A DNA stretch of 64,000 bases from Massilia sp. Root133 (GTDB lineage Bacteria > Pseudomonadota > Gammaproteobacteria > Burkholderiales > Burkholderiaceae_D), in the NCBI RefSeq assembly GCF_001426525.1, contig NZ_LMEW01000004.1, positions 126,191 through 190,190 on the forward strand, read 5' to 3'. Each line of letters starts with the position of its first letter. The stretch's first letter is position 1. Of the stretch, positions 35,917 through 44,679 are shown piece after piece. Position numbers and translations under genes: made by a program. The notes below the pieces were generated by a model. The model made no database searches and was not told the origin of the DNA. It was given only the letters and a program-made list of their open reading frames with translations.

Positions 35917-36483
35917 TTACAGGCTCGTGAAGAACTGCCCCGGCTGCGGACGCACCCGGGGCGTTTTTTTCGGTTCTCCAGTACCGATGCCGATGAAGCA
36001 GACCGCACGCTCGTGCGCGTCGAGGGCCAGCAGGCGGCGCATGGCCGGCGTGTCGAGCGCCCCGCCGCTCGCGAGACCGCTGGCAAAGCCCAGCGCCTGC
36101 GCCGCGAGCAGCACGTTCTGCAGCGCGCAGCCCAGCGACACCAGTTTTTCCTCGACCGGGATGGCGGTGCCGGGTGCGTCGACGAGGACCGCCACGAGCA
36201 GGCACGGCGCGTGCAAGGCTTTCGCGCGCGCGGACGCCCGCGCTGCATCGTCGGCCGTGGGATCGCGCTGCGCAAGCGCTTCCTCGAACACGGCGCCGAG
36301 ATCGTCGCGCCGCTCCGGCGGGATCAGCACGAAGCGCCAGGGCAGCAGGCAGCCGTGATCGGGCGCCTGCGCGGCGGCGTCCATCATCCGCGCCAGCGCG
36401 GCATCGTCCGGGCCCGGCGCCTGCAGGCGGCGCAGGGCCACATGGCGGCGCGCCGCCAGCGTGTTCCACAAATCCGAGTTCAT
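35917..36483 (-). CDS. Nitroreductase-family protein
   Basis: A 188-residue flavin protein of the small nitroreductase (YdjA-like) group. The start region LWNTLAARRHVALRRLQAP, the APDHGCLLPWRFVLIP segment and the C-terminal FIGIGTGEPKKTPRVRP match the FMN-binding pattern. The substrate is not predictable. The ATG at 36483 is chosen although an in-frame ATG at 36492 exists; TATAAT lies on this strand at 36491-36496, so the RNA may be nearly leaderless. It converges on the nar operon, whose terminator lies inside its last codons, and follows the diguanylate cyclase gene by 16 bases. Confidence 0.88.
   Translation of the reverse strand: MNSDLWNTLAARRHVALRRLQAPGPDDAALARMMDAAAQAPDHGCLLPWRFVLIPPERRDDLGAVFEEALAQRDPTADDAARASARAKALHAPCLLVAVLVDAPGTAIPVEEKLVSLGCALQNVLLAAQALGFASGLASGGALDTPAMRRLLALDAHERAVCFIGIGTGEPKKTPRVRPQPGQFFTSL
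35937..35970 (+). terminator. Rho-independent terminator of the nar operon
   Basis: GCCCCGG, a 12-base loop, CCGGGGC, one base, then seven T. It lies 23 bases after the parvulin stop on the plus strand and is embedded in the coding end of the convergent nitroreductase gene. Confidence 0.8.
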
Positions 36484-36499
36484 GGCGCCCATTATAGGG

Positions 36500-38032
36500 T
36501 CAGGTCGCGGTACGGTTGCGCCCTGCTTCCTTGGCCCGGTACAGGGCCGCGTCCGCGTGCGCGCCAAATGCGCGGTCGGGGTCGTCCGCCTGCTCCGGCA
36601 CGGCGGCGTATGCGCCGATGCTGACGGTGACGACGCCCAGCGGCGATGCCTCGTGGCGCAGCGCGTGCGCGGCCACGCTGGCATGGATCTTTTCGGCGAC
36701 TTCGCGCGCGCCGGCCAGGTCGGTGTCCGGCAGCAGCACGACGAACTCTTCCCCGCCATAGCGCGCGGCCAGGTCGCCACTGCGCCGCTGGCCGCGCAGG
36801 ATCGCCTGTGCGACGGTCTTGAGGCATTCATCGCCCGCCAGGTGGCCGTAGCGGTCGTTGTAGCGCTTGAAGTGGTCGACGTCGATCATCAGCACCGCGA
36901 GCGACGCCCGGTTGCGGAACGCGCGCCCGTGCTCGCGCTCCCAGGTCTGCTCGTAGTAGCGCCGGTTGAACAGCTCCGTCAGGCCGTCGACATAGGCCAT
37001 CGCCGACAGCGACGCATTCGCCGTCTCGAGCAGCGCCTTCGTGGTCAGCAGGTCGCGCTGCAGCCGGTCGCGCAGCCCGATCTGGCGCACGGCGCGCCGC
37101 CCGAGCAGCAGCAGGCCGGCGATCAGCACGAACAGCGCCAGGTACGACAGGATCGCGCTGTGCAGCCAGGGCCGCAGCGCCACGTCCTTCGAACGCAGCA
37201 CCGTGATCCGGGCCGGATAGTCGCCGACGCGCGACTCGGTGCGGATGAACGTCGCGCCGTCGATCTCGGCGTCGCGTCCGCGCAGGCGGAAGACGGGATC
37301 CTTCCGGGTGTCGCGCCCGATACTGGCCGTGTCGAACGGCACGCGCAGCAACAGGGTGCCGTCGTCCAGCGTCATCAGGATGCGGCCGTCGCTGCCGATG
37401 TCGAGGCCTTCGTAGAACGTGCGGAAGAAGTCGATCTTGATCGTCGCCAGCGCCACGCCCGCGAAGCTGCCGTCGGGATGGTCGATACGGCGCGACACGG
37501 GAATGATCCAGGCGCCGCTCGTGCGGCCGATGATCGGGCCACCGACGTGCACGCCCTGCGCCGGGTGCTGCTTGTGGTACTGGAAATAGGCGCGGTCGCT
37601 GTTGTTGCGGCCGTCGAAGCGCGTGCCGGCGGAATTCACGATCCAGCGGCCGTCCTCGTCGTAGATGAACAGCCCCTGCAGCGCCGGCATGTCCGCCATG
37701 TGCTTCATCATCAGCGCGCGCAGGCGCGCCATGTTCGCGGCCGACCATCCTTCCACTTCGACCTTGTCGACGAGCGACACGAGCACCGTGTCCGCCATCT
37801 TGAACGAGGAATTCGCCTGGTTGGCGAGCGTGTGCGCCGTGTTGGACGCGGAGATGGACGCGCCGGACAATTCCAGCGCGCGCGAGTGATAGCCGCTCCA
37901 CGCCATGACGGCGACGGAGGTCAGGCACGCCATCGCGATCAGCGCGATCGTGACGACCTTCAGCGGCCGGCGGCCGCCGTCCAGCGCGTCGACACGATCC
38001 TGCCCCGCCTGTCCGGCTTGCGACTGCAACAA
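36500..38032 (-). CDS. Membrane diguanylate cyclase with periplasmic Cache domain
   Basis: A protein of about 510 residues with TM1 (VVTIALIAMACLTSVAVM), a periplasmic Cache sensing domain (about residues 50-290, with LFIYDEDGRWIVNSAG and GVALATIKIDFF), TM2 (SYLALFVLIAGLLLL), a helix linker and a GGDEF domain. The active site is YGGEEFVVLL and a product-inhibition I-site R-S-G-D lies five residues before it, so an active feedback-controlled c-di-GMP synthase is expected. The signal is unknown. The start is uncertain: TTG at 38032 follows GGGAG at nine bases; GTG at 38059 is possible. The Cache group suggests small-molecule sensing. Confidence 0.9.
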   Translation of the reverse strand: MLQSQAGQAGQDRVDALDGGRRPLKVVTIALIAMACLTSVAVMAWSGYHSRALELSGASISASNTAHTLANQANSSFKMADTVLVSLVDKVEVEGWSAANMARLRALMMKHMADMPALQGLFIYDEDGRWIVNSAGTRFDGRNNSDRAYFQYHKQHPAQGVHVGGPIIGRTSGAWIIPVSRRIDHPDGSFAGVALATIKIDFFRTFYEGLDIGSDGRILMTLDDGTLLLRVPFDTASIGRDTRKDPVFRLRGRDAEIDGATFIRTESRVGDYPARITVLRSKDVALRPWLHSAILSYLALFVLIAGLLLLGRRAVRQIGLRDRLQRDLLTTKALLETANASLSAMAYVDGLTELFNRRYYEQTWEREHGRAFRNRASLAVLMIDVDHFKRYNDRYGHLAGDECLKTVAQAILRGQRRSGDLAARYGGEEFVVLLPDTDLAGAREVAEKIHASVAAHALRHEASPLGVVTVSIGAYAAVPEQADDPDRAFGAHADAALYRAKEAGRNRTAT

Positions 38033-38274
38033 CGCACTGGCTCCCTTACGAAACAACACCCACCCCGACGATTCGACAAACAGCCGAGTGTATGCGATCG
38101 CCTGCCCGTCGGGTCGGCATCCGATGCAATACCGGCAGCTTATGTATCCGTGCAACAACGAATGTGACCCGCCGTTACATTGTGCCGCTCGTGTTGTATT
38201 GATCGCTCGCCGGCGCGATTCCGAATTCATATCCCTTGTCTTTATCGCACGGTTAGGTTATTTTGCCGTTTGAC

Positions 38275-38288
38275 GGAAAACGTTTAAC
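38275..38288. promoter_or_regulatory. LacI-family operator-like palindrome upstream of the TonB receptor
   Basis: GGAAAACGTTTAAC matches GTAAAACGTTTTAC, the perfect palindrome before the beta-glucosidase, at 12 of 14 positions and has the LacI/GalR-type central CG. Confidence 0.4.
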
Positions 38289-38320
38289 CTGACATGTAAC
38301 TCCAAGGTATCTGCGATTAC

Positions 38321-38338
38321 TTGTCCTGTTTTGGACAA
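38321..38338. repeat. Inverted repeat in the TonB-receptor leader
   Basis: TTGTCC-TGTTTT-GGACAA has perfect 6-bp arms and a 6-base loop. It lies in the 420-bp gap between the diguanylate cyclase and TonB receptor genes, which holds no gene that I can support. Confidence 0.45.
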
Positions 38339-38357
38339 TCGTTTTCTTTCATGATTG

Positions 38358-38383
38358 AGACGGACGGAGCGTACCGTCTTTTT
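38358..38383 (+). terminator. Terminator-like hairpin ahead of the TonB receptor
   Basis: AGACGG, a 10-base loop, CCGTCT, then five T in a row (two of the T belong to the stem end). It lies 71 bp before the TonB-receptor start, between possible promoter elements and the gene, so it could act as an attenuator. Confidence 0.45.
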
Positions 38384-38394
38384 ATTTCGCCGGA

Positions 38395-38412
38395 ATTGGA
38401 AACGTTGCCAAT
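38395..38412. promoter_or_regulatory. Strong LacI-family operator before the TonB receptor
   Basis: ATTGGAAACGTTGCCAAT is an 18-bp palindrome with one mismatched pair and the AACGTT core typical of LacI/GalR-family sites. It ends 41 bp before the receptor ATG, a placement suited to repression. Confidence 0.6.
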
Positions 38413-38453
38413 CGAGTGACGCCACCGGCCAGACCGATAACAAGGAGACTCAC

Positions 38454-40826
38454 ATGCGTTACCCCGGCACACCCAAGCCCGTGGCCGCCGCCATCGCCCT
38501 GCTCGCCATGAGCGCCCATGCCCAGGAGGCGCGGCAGCCCGAACCCGCCAGACTGGAAACCGTCGTCGTCACCGCGAACAAGCGCGCCCAGAACCTGCAG
38601 GACGTGCCCGCGTCGATCACGGTCCTTGGCGACGCCGTCCTGCAGCGTTCCAACGTGCGCGAACTGGACGACCTGCCCGCCCTGTCGCCCGCACTGACGC
38701 TGTCGTACGGCACGCAGCCCGGCAACTTCAGCATCAACATGCGCGGCGTCGGCACGTACTCGCTGGGCATCGGCGTCGAGGCCGACGTCGCGGTGATCGT
38801 CGACGACATCCCGCTCGGCATGCAGGCCAACGCGTTCAAGGACCTCGCCGACGTCAACCGCATCGAAGTGCTGAAGGGGCCGCAGAGCACCCTGTTCGGC
38901 AAGAGCTCGATCGCGGGCGCGCTGAACATCACGACGAAGCCGATCGGCGGCCCCGTCAGGACGACGGCGACCCTGCTCGCGACGAACGACGACGAATGGC
39001 GCGCCGGCGTCAGCGTGTCGGGAGCCGTGTCCGACACGTTCCGCATGCGCGTCGCCGCCAGCAAGACGAATTACGATGGCACGCTGAACAACCTGACGAC
39101 GGGCGGCAAGCTCAATGGCAGCAAGGGCGACAACCTGAATGCGAAGTTCGAATGGCGCCCGACCGACGACCTGACGTTCACGCTGACGCCCCATTACAAC
39201 CGCACCGAGAAATTCTGCTGCACGACCGCGTTCACGTCGATGACGCCGGGCGGCCTGTATCGCAATGCGCCGCAGCTGCCGCAGTCCGTCGTCCTCGCGG
39301 GGATCAACATCAATCCGTCCAACCGCGACGTGCGCAACGACTACCCGACGGGCGGCAAGTTCCACGACTGGGGCACGGGCCTCAAGATCGACTACGGCCT
39401 CGCGAACGGCCTGACGCTCAGCTCCATCTCGTCCTACAGCAAGTACCACATGGACGACTATCAGGATAACGACGCCACCGACATCGACATCCTGCAGTTC
39501 CTCGCCCTGCCCAACGGCGCGCCCACGCAGATGCACGGGGGCCTGTACCAGTACGGCGTGTTCAACGTGAAGTCGACGACGCAGGAATTCCGCATCACGT
39601 CGCCGGACCGCGGTCCGATCCGCTACGTGGCCGGGCTCTGGTACGGCAAGAACGACCTGAATCGCGAGCTGGCCAAGGCCCCGCTGATCCAGAACTACGG
39701 CACGAACTACGGCGCGGACGCTTGGAACATCAACAAGGCGATCTACGGCCAGGGCAGCTGGGACTTCCGCCCCGACACGAGCGTCATCGTCGGCGCGCGG
39801 CTGAACGACGAGGACACGGGCTACAACTTCCGCCGCTACACGGTGCCGCCGCAGGCGTTCGCGCAGACCGAGTTTTATACCCGCTCGGACAGCAACACGA
39901 GCCGCACGTGGAAGCTGGGCCTCGAGCATCGGCTGGACAAGGACGCGATGGTGTACGGTACGATTTCGACGGGCCACAAGGGCATCGCGTACGACCTGAC
40001 GTCGAGCTTCACGGCCGTGCTGGCGGCGCGTCCGCCGGTGGCGCCGGAAACGGCGCGCAGCTACGAAGTGGGTTGGAAGCAGAGCCTGTGGGACAACCGC
40101 GCGATGTTCTCACTGGCCGCGTTCCGCACCGACTTCCGCAACTTCCAGCAGTCGGCCGGCTTCTTCGACTACGACGGCATCTTCCGCACGGCGCTGAACA
40201 GCATCGGCGGCCTGCGCACGCAGGGCGTGGAACTGGAAGGCAGCGCGCGCGTGACGCGACGGCTGCAGCTGAACGGCAGCCTCGCCTACACCGAGGCGAC
40301 GATCCGCGAATTCCGCAACGGCCCCTGCTACAACGTGCTGAACGCGGCGGGTACGGCGGCCGTGCCGGGGCCGGGCTGCTACCAGAGCCCCGAATTCAAC
40401 AACACGAACGTGCAGGACCTGGCCGGCAAGACGCTGCCGAACGCGCCGAAAGTCAAGCTGAACCTGGGCGGCCAGCTCGACGTGCCGCTGCCCGCGCTGC
40501 CCTTCGACGGCTTCATCGCGGCCACCACGCGCTACCAGAGCCGCACGCAGTTCTCGCTGAACCAGGATCCGAACACGATCCAGGGCGCCTACAGCATCAC
40601 GAACCTGACGTTCGGCGCCGCGGACCGGGGCGGCCGCTGGAAGGCCACGCTGTTCATCAACAACCTGTTCGACCGCCAGTACGCGGCGGGGCTGAACAAC
40701 AGCATCGCCAACAGCACGTGGAGCCCGAAGGCGCCGAACACGCCGCATGCCGTGAACACCACCGAATGGCTGCCGCCGCGCGACTGGCACCGCTATTTCG
40801 GCGTGCGTGCCGACCTCACGTTCTGA
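38454..40826 (+). CDS. TonB-dependent outer-membrane receptor
   Basis: A 790-residue outer-membrane transporter with signal peptide (VAAAIALLAMSAHAQ), a plug domain with a TonB-box-like RLETVVVTANKRAQNLQDVPASI, and a 22-strand barrel ending in the terminal aromatic motif RADLTF. It resembles the catecholate/xenobiotic type with the NMRGVGTYSLGIGVEADVAVIVDD plug segment; no secretin/TonB short N-terminal domain for sigma signalling is seen. AAGGAGA precedes the ATG. It lies convergent to a GH3 beta-glucosidase and has LacI-type operators like that gene, so an oligosaccharide such as a beta-glucan fragment is a plausible cargo (inference). Confidence 0.92.
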   Translation: MRYPGTPKPVAAAIALLAMSAHAQEARQPEPARLETVVVTANKRAQNLQDVPASITVLGDAVLQRSNVRELDDLPALSPALTLSYGTQPGNFSINMRGVGTYSLGIGVEADVAVIVDDIPLGMQANAFKDLADVNRIEVLKGPQSTLFGKSSIAGALNITTKPIGGPVRTTATLLATNDDEWRAGVSVSGAVSDTFRMRVAASKTNYDGTLNNLTTGGKLNGSKGDNLNAKFEWRPTDDLTFTLTPHYNRTEKFCCTTAFTSMTPGGLYRNAPQLPQSVVLAGININPSNRDVRNDYPTGGKFHDWGTGLKIDYGLANGLTLSSISSYSKYHMDDYQDNDATDIDILQFLALPNGAPTQMHGGLYQYGVFNVKSTTQEFRITSPDRGPIRYVAGLWYGKNDLNRELAKAPLIQNYGTNYGADAWNINKAIYGQGSWDFRPDTSVIVGARLNDEDTGYNFRRYTVPPQAFAQTEFYTRSDSNTSRTWKLGLEHRLDKDAMVYGTISTGHKGIAYDLTSSFTAVLAARPPVAPETARSYEVGWKQSLWDNRAMFSLAAFRTDFRNFQQSAGFFDYDGIFRTALNSIGGLRTQGVELEGSARVTRRLQLNGSLAYTEATIREFRNGPCYNVLNAAGTAAVPGPGCYQSPEFNNTNVQDLAGKTLPNAPKVKLNLGGQLDVPLPALPFDGFIAATTRYQSRTQFSLNQDPNTIQGAYSITNLTFGAADRGGRWKATLFINNLFDRQYAAGLNNSIANSTWSPKAPNTPHAVNTTEWLPPRDWHRYFGVRADLTF

Positions 40827-40849
40827 TAAGGACAAGGCGACCCGGTGAA

Positions 40850-40879
40850 CCCGAGCGCCGCCTTCCGACGGCGCTCCGG
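40850..40879. terminator. Hairpin between convergent TonB-receptor and GH3 genes
   Basis: GAGCGCCG-ccttccga-CGGCGCTC has perfect 8-bp arms at 40853-40876 with CCC/GGG flanks. It could end both convergent transcripts, although no T-run follows on either side. Confidence 0.5.
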
Positions 40880-40884
40880 GGGCC

Positions 40885-43116
40885 TCAAGGCCCGGTCAGC
40901 TCGATGGTCTGGCGCAGCCGGATGTCGTCCGATGCGCTGCCGACCATCAGCTCGAACGTCCCCGGCTCCGCACCCCACGCCAGCTTGCGGTCGAAGAACG
41001 ACAAGGTGTCGCGGTCGACCGTGAAGTTGACGGTGCGGCGCTCGCCCGGTTTCAACGCGATACGTTGAAAACCCTTCAGTTCCTTCACCGGCCGCACGAC
41101 GGACGCCACGGGGTCGCGCAGGTAGAACTGCACGACCTCGGCGCCGGCCACGCGTCCGCTGTTCGTCAGCGTGAACTGGAGGGTGATCTTCCCGTCGGGC
41201 GTCATCCGCGTGCTGGAGAGACGCAGGTCGCCATACGCGAACGTCGTATAGCTCAGGCCATGGCCGAACGCGTAGCGCGGCGTGTTCGGCGAATCGATGT
41301 AGGCGGACCGGTAGACGCTGTTCCCGTTGTCCAGCACGGGGCGGCCCGTCTGGTATTGCTGGTAACCGATCGGAATCTGCCCCATATTGCGGGGGAAGGT
41401 CATCGGCAGCTTCGCCGACGGATTCACGTCCCCGAACAGCACGTCCGCGATCGCATTACCGCCTTCGCTGCCCGGGTGCCACGCGTACAGGATGGCGTTC
41501 GCCCCTTGCGCGACGTTCTCGAAGATCAGCGGGCGCCCGGCCATGATCACGACGACGGGCGTCTTGCCGATCGCCTTCAGCGCGTCGAACAGTTCCGCCT
41601 GGCGGCCCGGCAGGCCGATATCGGCGCGTGATTTCGCCTCGCCCGACATGTCCCAGCTTTCGCCGACGGCCAGCACGACGACGTCGGCCGCGCGCGCGAG
41701 GTCCAGCGCGGCCGCGAAGCCGTCGGTGCCGCGGCAGGCCACGTCGCAGCCGGCTGCGTACGCGACGCGCGTGCCCGGTCCCGCATGCGTGCGCACGGCA
41801 TCCACGAGGCTCGCCATCGTCGCCGCATTCGAGTCCACGATCCAGCCGCCTTCGAGATCGCGCCGCGCATCCGCCAGCGGTCCGATCACGGCGATCGAGC
41901 GCGCGTCCTTGCGCAGCGGCAGCGCGCCGCCGTCGTTCTTCAGCAGCACCATCGATTCCGCCGCGATCCGGCGCGCGGCCGCGCGGTGGCGCGGATCCGC
42001 CAGCGCCGCCTTCTCGCGCGCGGGATCGGAAAAGCGGTATGGATCGTCGAACAGGCCCAGTTCGAACTTCTTCGTCAGCACGCGCCGCACGGCATCGTCG
42101 ACGAGCTTCACGTCGACCCGGCCGCTGCGCACGAGGTTCGCGAGCGACGAGGCGTAGGCGCTGCTTTCCATATCCATGTCGCTCCCCGCGGTGATGGCCT
42201 TCGCGGCCGCATCCGGCAAGTCGTTCGCATAGCCGTGGACGACCATCTCGCGCACCGAGCCCCAGTCGCTGACGACAAAACCCTTGAAGCCCCAGCGGCC
42301 CTTGAGGATGTCCCGCTGCAGCATCGCGTTGCCGGTGGCCGGGATCCCGTTCAGCGTGTTGAACGAGTTCATGAACGTGGCCACGCCCGCATCCACCGCG
42401 GCCTTGAACGGCGGCAGATAGGTCTCGTAGAGCTGGTGCTCGCTCATGTCGACGGCGTTGTAATCGCGGCCGGCGAGCGCGGCGCCATAGCCTGCAAAAT
42501 GCTTCGCGGTGGCCATCACGGATTCGAGCCCGCCCAGCTTCGTGCCCTGGAAGCCGCGCACGCGGGCCGCGGCGATGCGCGAACCCAGGTACGTGTCTTC
42601 GCCTGCGCCCTCCATCACCCTGCCCCAGCGCGGATCGCGGCCGATGTCGACCATCGGCGCGAACGTCCAGTGGACGCCGGCCGCGGAGGCCTCGCGCGCG
42701 GCAATGCGGGCCGATTCCTCGATCGCGTCGAGGTCCCACGACGCCGCTTCGCCCAGCGGCACGGGGAACACGGTGCGGTAGCCGTGGATGACGTCGAGCC
42801 CGAACAACAGCGGAATGTGCAGGCGCGACTGCAGCGCCAGCGCCTGCACCCGGCGCGTCTCGGCCGCGCCGCGGATGTTCAGCATGGAGCCGATCCTGCC
42901 GTCGCGGATGTCGCGTTCGATGTCGCGCACCTTGCCGGAACCCGGGCCAGTGCTGAAGTCCTTGCCCGACAACTGGTTCAGCTGGCCGACCTTTTCGTCC
43001 AGCGTCATCTGCCGCAACAGCGCTTCCACGCGCTGGCTCACGTCGGCCTGCGCCGCGCCCGCGAGCGCCATCAGCGCACAGGCGATGGCCGTGCGCGTAA
43101 AACGTTTTTTCTCCAT
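40885..43116 (-). CDS. bglX: Periplasmic beta-glucosidase (GH3, BglX-like)
   Basis: A 743-residue exported glycoside hydrolase family 3 enzyme, starting MEKKRFTRTAIACALMALAGAAQA, a signal peptide. The first domain holds the nucleophile Asp in KGFVVSDWGSV and substrate-binding HFAGYG and FAPMVDIGRDPRWGR; the second (alpha/beta) domain and a C-terminal fibronectin-III-like domain follow. It splits terminal beta-glucosyl units from oligosaccharides in the periplasm. Length and order fit BglX (765 in E. coli). A LacI-type palindrome lies 41 bp upstream and another overlaps its first codons. Convergent with the TonB receptor. Confidence 0.94.
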   Translation of the reverse strand: MEKKRFTRTAIACALMALAGAAQADVSQRVEALLRQMTLDEKVGQLNQLSGKDFSTGPGSGKVRDIERDIRDGRIGSMLNIRGAAETRRVQALALQSRLHIPLLFGLDVIHGYRTVFPVPLGEAASWDLDAIEESARIAAREASAAGVHWTFAPMVDIGRDPRWGRVMEGAGEDTYLGSRIAAARVRGFQGTKLGGLESVMATAKHFAGYGAALAGRDYNAVDMSEHQLYETYLPPFKAAVDAGVATFMNSFNTLNGIPATGNAMLQRDILKGRWGFKGFVVSDWGSVREMVVHGYANDLPDAAAKAITAGSDMDMESSAYASSLANLVRSGRVDVKLVDDAVRRVLTKKFELGLFDDPYRFSDPAREKAALADPRHRAAARRIAAESMVLLKNDGGALPLRKDARSIAVIGPLADARRDLEGGWIVDSNAATMASLVDAVRTHAGPGTRVAYAAGCDVACRGTDGFAAALDLARAADVVVLAVGESWDMSGEAKSRADIGLPGRQAELFDALKAIGKTPVVVIMAGRPLIFENVAQGANAILYAWHPGSEGGNAIADVLFGDVNPSAKLPMTFPRNMGQIPIGYQQYQTGRPVLDNGNSVYRSAYIDSPNTPRYAFGHGLSYTTFAYGDLRLSSTRMTPDGKITLQFTLTNSGRVAGAEVVQFYLRDPVASVVRPVKELKGFQRIALKPGERRTVNFTVDRDTLSFFDRKLAWGAEPGTFELMVGSASDDIRLRQTIELTGP
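43097..43110. promoter_or_regulatory. Second operator-like site in the first codons of the GH3 gene
   Basis: GTAAAACGTTTTTT is 13 of 14 identical to the palindrome at 43157-43170. It falls in codons 3-7 of the signal peptide (KKRFT), where AAA and CGT are natural codons, so it may be chance. Confidence 0.3.
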
Positions 43117-43156
43117 ATTCTCTCCACCAGGGTTATCCGCTGCAATATAACCTCAA

Positions 43157-43170
43157 GTAAAACGTTTTAC
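43157..43170. promoter_or_regulatory. Perfect LacI-family operator upstream of the GH3 beta-glucosidase
   Basis: GTAAAACGTTTTAC is a perfect 14-bp palindrome with central CG, 41 bp before the start codon. Repression by a LacI/GalR regulator encoded outside the window is likely; none is present here. Confidence 0.6.
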
Positions 43171-43186
43171 AACGGTGGCGAGCGCC

Positions 43187-44599
43187 CTACCATTCGACGG
43201 CGCCGGAGCCGCGGAATGGCTGCCAGGTGTAGTAAAGACCGATGGTGTCGCGCCGCTGCTGCCGCTCCGGCACGTTGGCGAACGCGAACGTGCGGCGCGA
43301 CGTGATGTACTTGAGCGAGACCGCATGGCGGCCGCTCAGGCGGTAGGTCAGCGTGGCGTCGCCCCGGAACACGCGGTCCGTGCCGCCGGTCTCGGGACTG
43401 GTCAATTTACCGTTGAAGAATTCGCGCGCCGCGAGGTCGAGCGCGATCTTCTCGCCGCCGATCACGCGCAGCATCAGCATCGCCTGCGGCGCGAAGCCGT
43501 AGTTGTACTGGCCGCTCGTGCTGGCGCGCACGGTGCCCGTCGACGTGTAGCCGACGCCGGCCGATGCGTGGCCCTGCAGCGCGAGTCCGTCGGCCACCCA
43601 CCATTGCGCATTGGTGCCCAGCGACAGGCCCGTGCTGGCCACGCGGAACAGCTGCGGCGCCAGGTAATCGTAGCTGCCGTAGAGGCCCGCGATGCCGCGC
43701 ACGTTGCGGCCCGGCGCATACGGCGCGCCCCACAGCAGGCCGCGCGAGGCGAGGCTTTCGATGCCCTGGATGTTCGACAGCCGCAGGCGGAACAGGAAAT
43801 AATCGAAGGGCCGGCGGTACGTGTAGCCGGGTTTGCCGGGCAGGCCGTAGTCGAGCGCAAAGTCGGCCGACACCTCGTTGCGGTGCGGCGCCTGCGACGG
43901 CCCGACGTTCCTGTGCGAGACGCCGCCGACGCCCAGCTGCAGGCGCGCGTAGATCTCCGGGCTGTTGCTGGGCCAGATCCCGGACCCGCGCCCCGGACGC
44001 ACGTAGCGGTTGAAGCCGAGCGGCGGCGACACCGCGGCCGCGGCGGCCTCGCGCCAGCGCGGGGACAGGCCATAGCCCTGCTCCAGCACGAGATTCGCCA
44101 TGCGATACAGGGATTCGCCGAGGAAGCTGCCGCCGAAGCTCGTCGTGATCTGGTCGTTGCGCGAAGGCGGCGTCGTCTCGCCCGCGACTTCCCACACCGC
44201 GCTGCCGGCGAACGCGAAGCCCAGCGATTCCCAGAACGTCAGGCCGTTGCTGCGCGCGAGGCCGAAGTAGACGGAGCCCTGGTACGGGTGGCCCAGCTGG
44301 TTGATCTCGAACGGATCGCGGTCGACCACCCAGCTGCTGTGCAGGTTGCGGCGGATGGAGCCGACGCTGACGCCGTAATCGTCCGGGCGGACGAAGGCGT
44401 GATCCACGCGGTTCAGCAGCAACTGGAAGGTGGCGATTTCCAGCGCCGCGGCGCCAAAGCTTTTGTATGGACGTTGGTCGCCGTCATGTCCGGGCTCCTG
44501 CAGCGGATCGTCGTCCGCCAGGACGGCGCCGGCGGCCAGCGCCAGCAGCACCGCGCAGGCGCAGCGGCGCGGCATGAAGCGATTCCTCGATACCTTCAT
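43187..44599 (-). CDS. DUF3943 outer-membrane protein
   Basis: A 470-residue exported protein with a signal peptide (ACAVLLALAAGAVLA). It shows the DUF3943 pattern: an N-terminal region with INQLGHPYQGSVYFGLARSNG followed by alternating beta-strand segments and ending in aromatic residues (FRGSGAVEW). The latter part reads as a barrel of roughly ten strands. Its function is unknown; it resembles large outer-membrane enzymes or scaffolds of unclear role. GAGAGGAAC precedes the start. It lies upstream of the GH3 gene on the same strand, separated by 70 bp containing the LacI-type operator, so it is not clearly the same operon. Confidence 0.8.
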   Translation of the reverse strand: MKVSRNRFMPRRCACAVLLALAAGAVLADDDPLQEPGHDGDQRPYKSFGAAALEIATFQLLLNRVDHAFVRPDDYGVSVGSIRRNLHSSWVVDRDPFEINQLGHPYQGSVYFGLARSNGLTFWESLGFAFAGSAVWEVAGETTPPSRNDQITTSFGGSFLGESLYRMANLVLEQGYGLSPRWREAAAAAVSPPLGFNRYVRPGRGSGIWPSNSPEIYARLQLGVGGVSHRNVGPSQAPHRNEVSADFALDYGLPGKPGYTYRRPFDYFLFRLRLSNIQGIESLASRGLLWGAPYAPGRNVRGIAGLYGSYDYLAPQLFRVASTGLSLGTNAQWWVADGLALQGHASAGVGYTSTGTVRASTSGQYNYGFAPQAMLMLRVIGGEKIALDLAAREFFNGKLTSPETGGTDRVFRGDATLTYRLSGRHAVSLKYITSRRTFAFANVPERQQRRDTIGLYYTWQPFRGSGAVEW

Positions 44600-44679
44600 G
44601 TTCCTCTCGACAGCGGGTGAGCATTGTTAATCTAAATATAACGAATGCCCACCGTCGATGTCGCACGGAACCGGATGGG

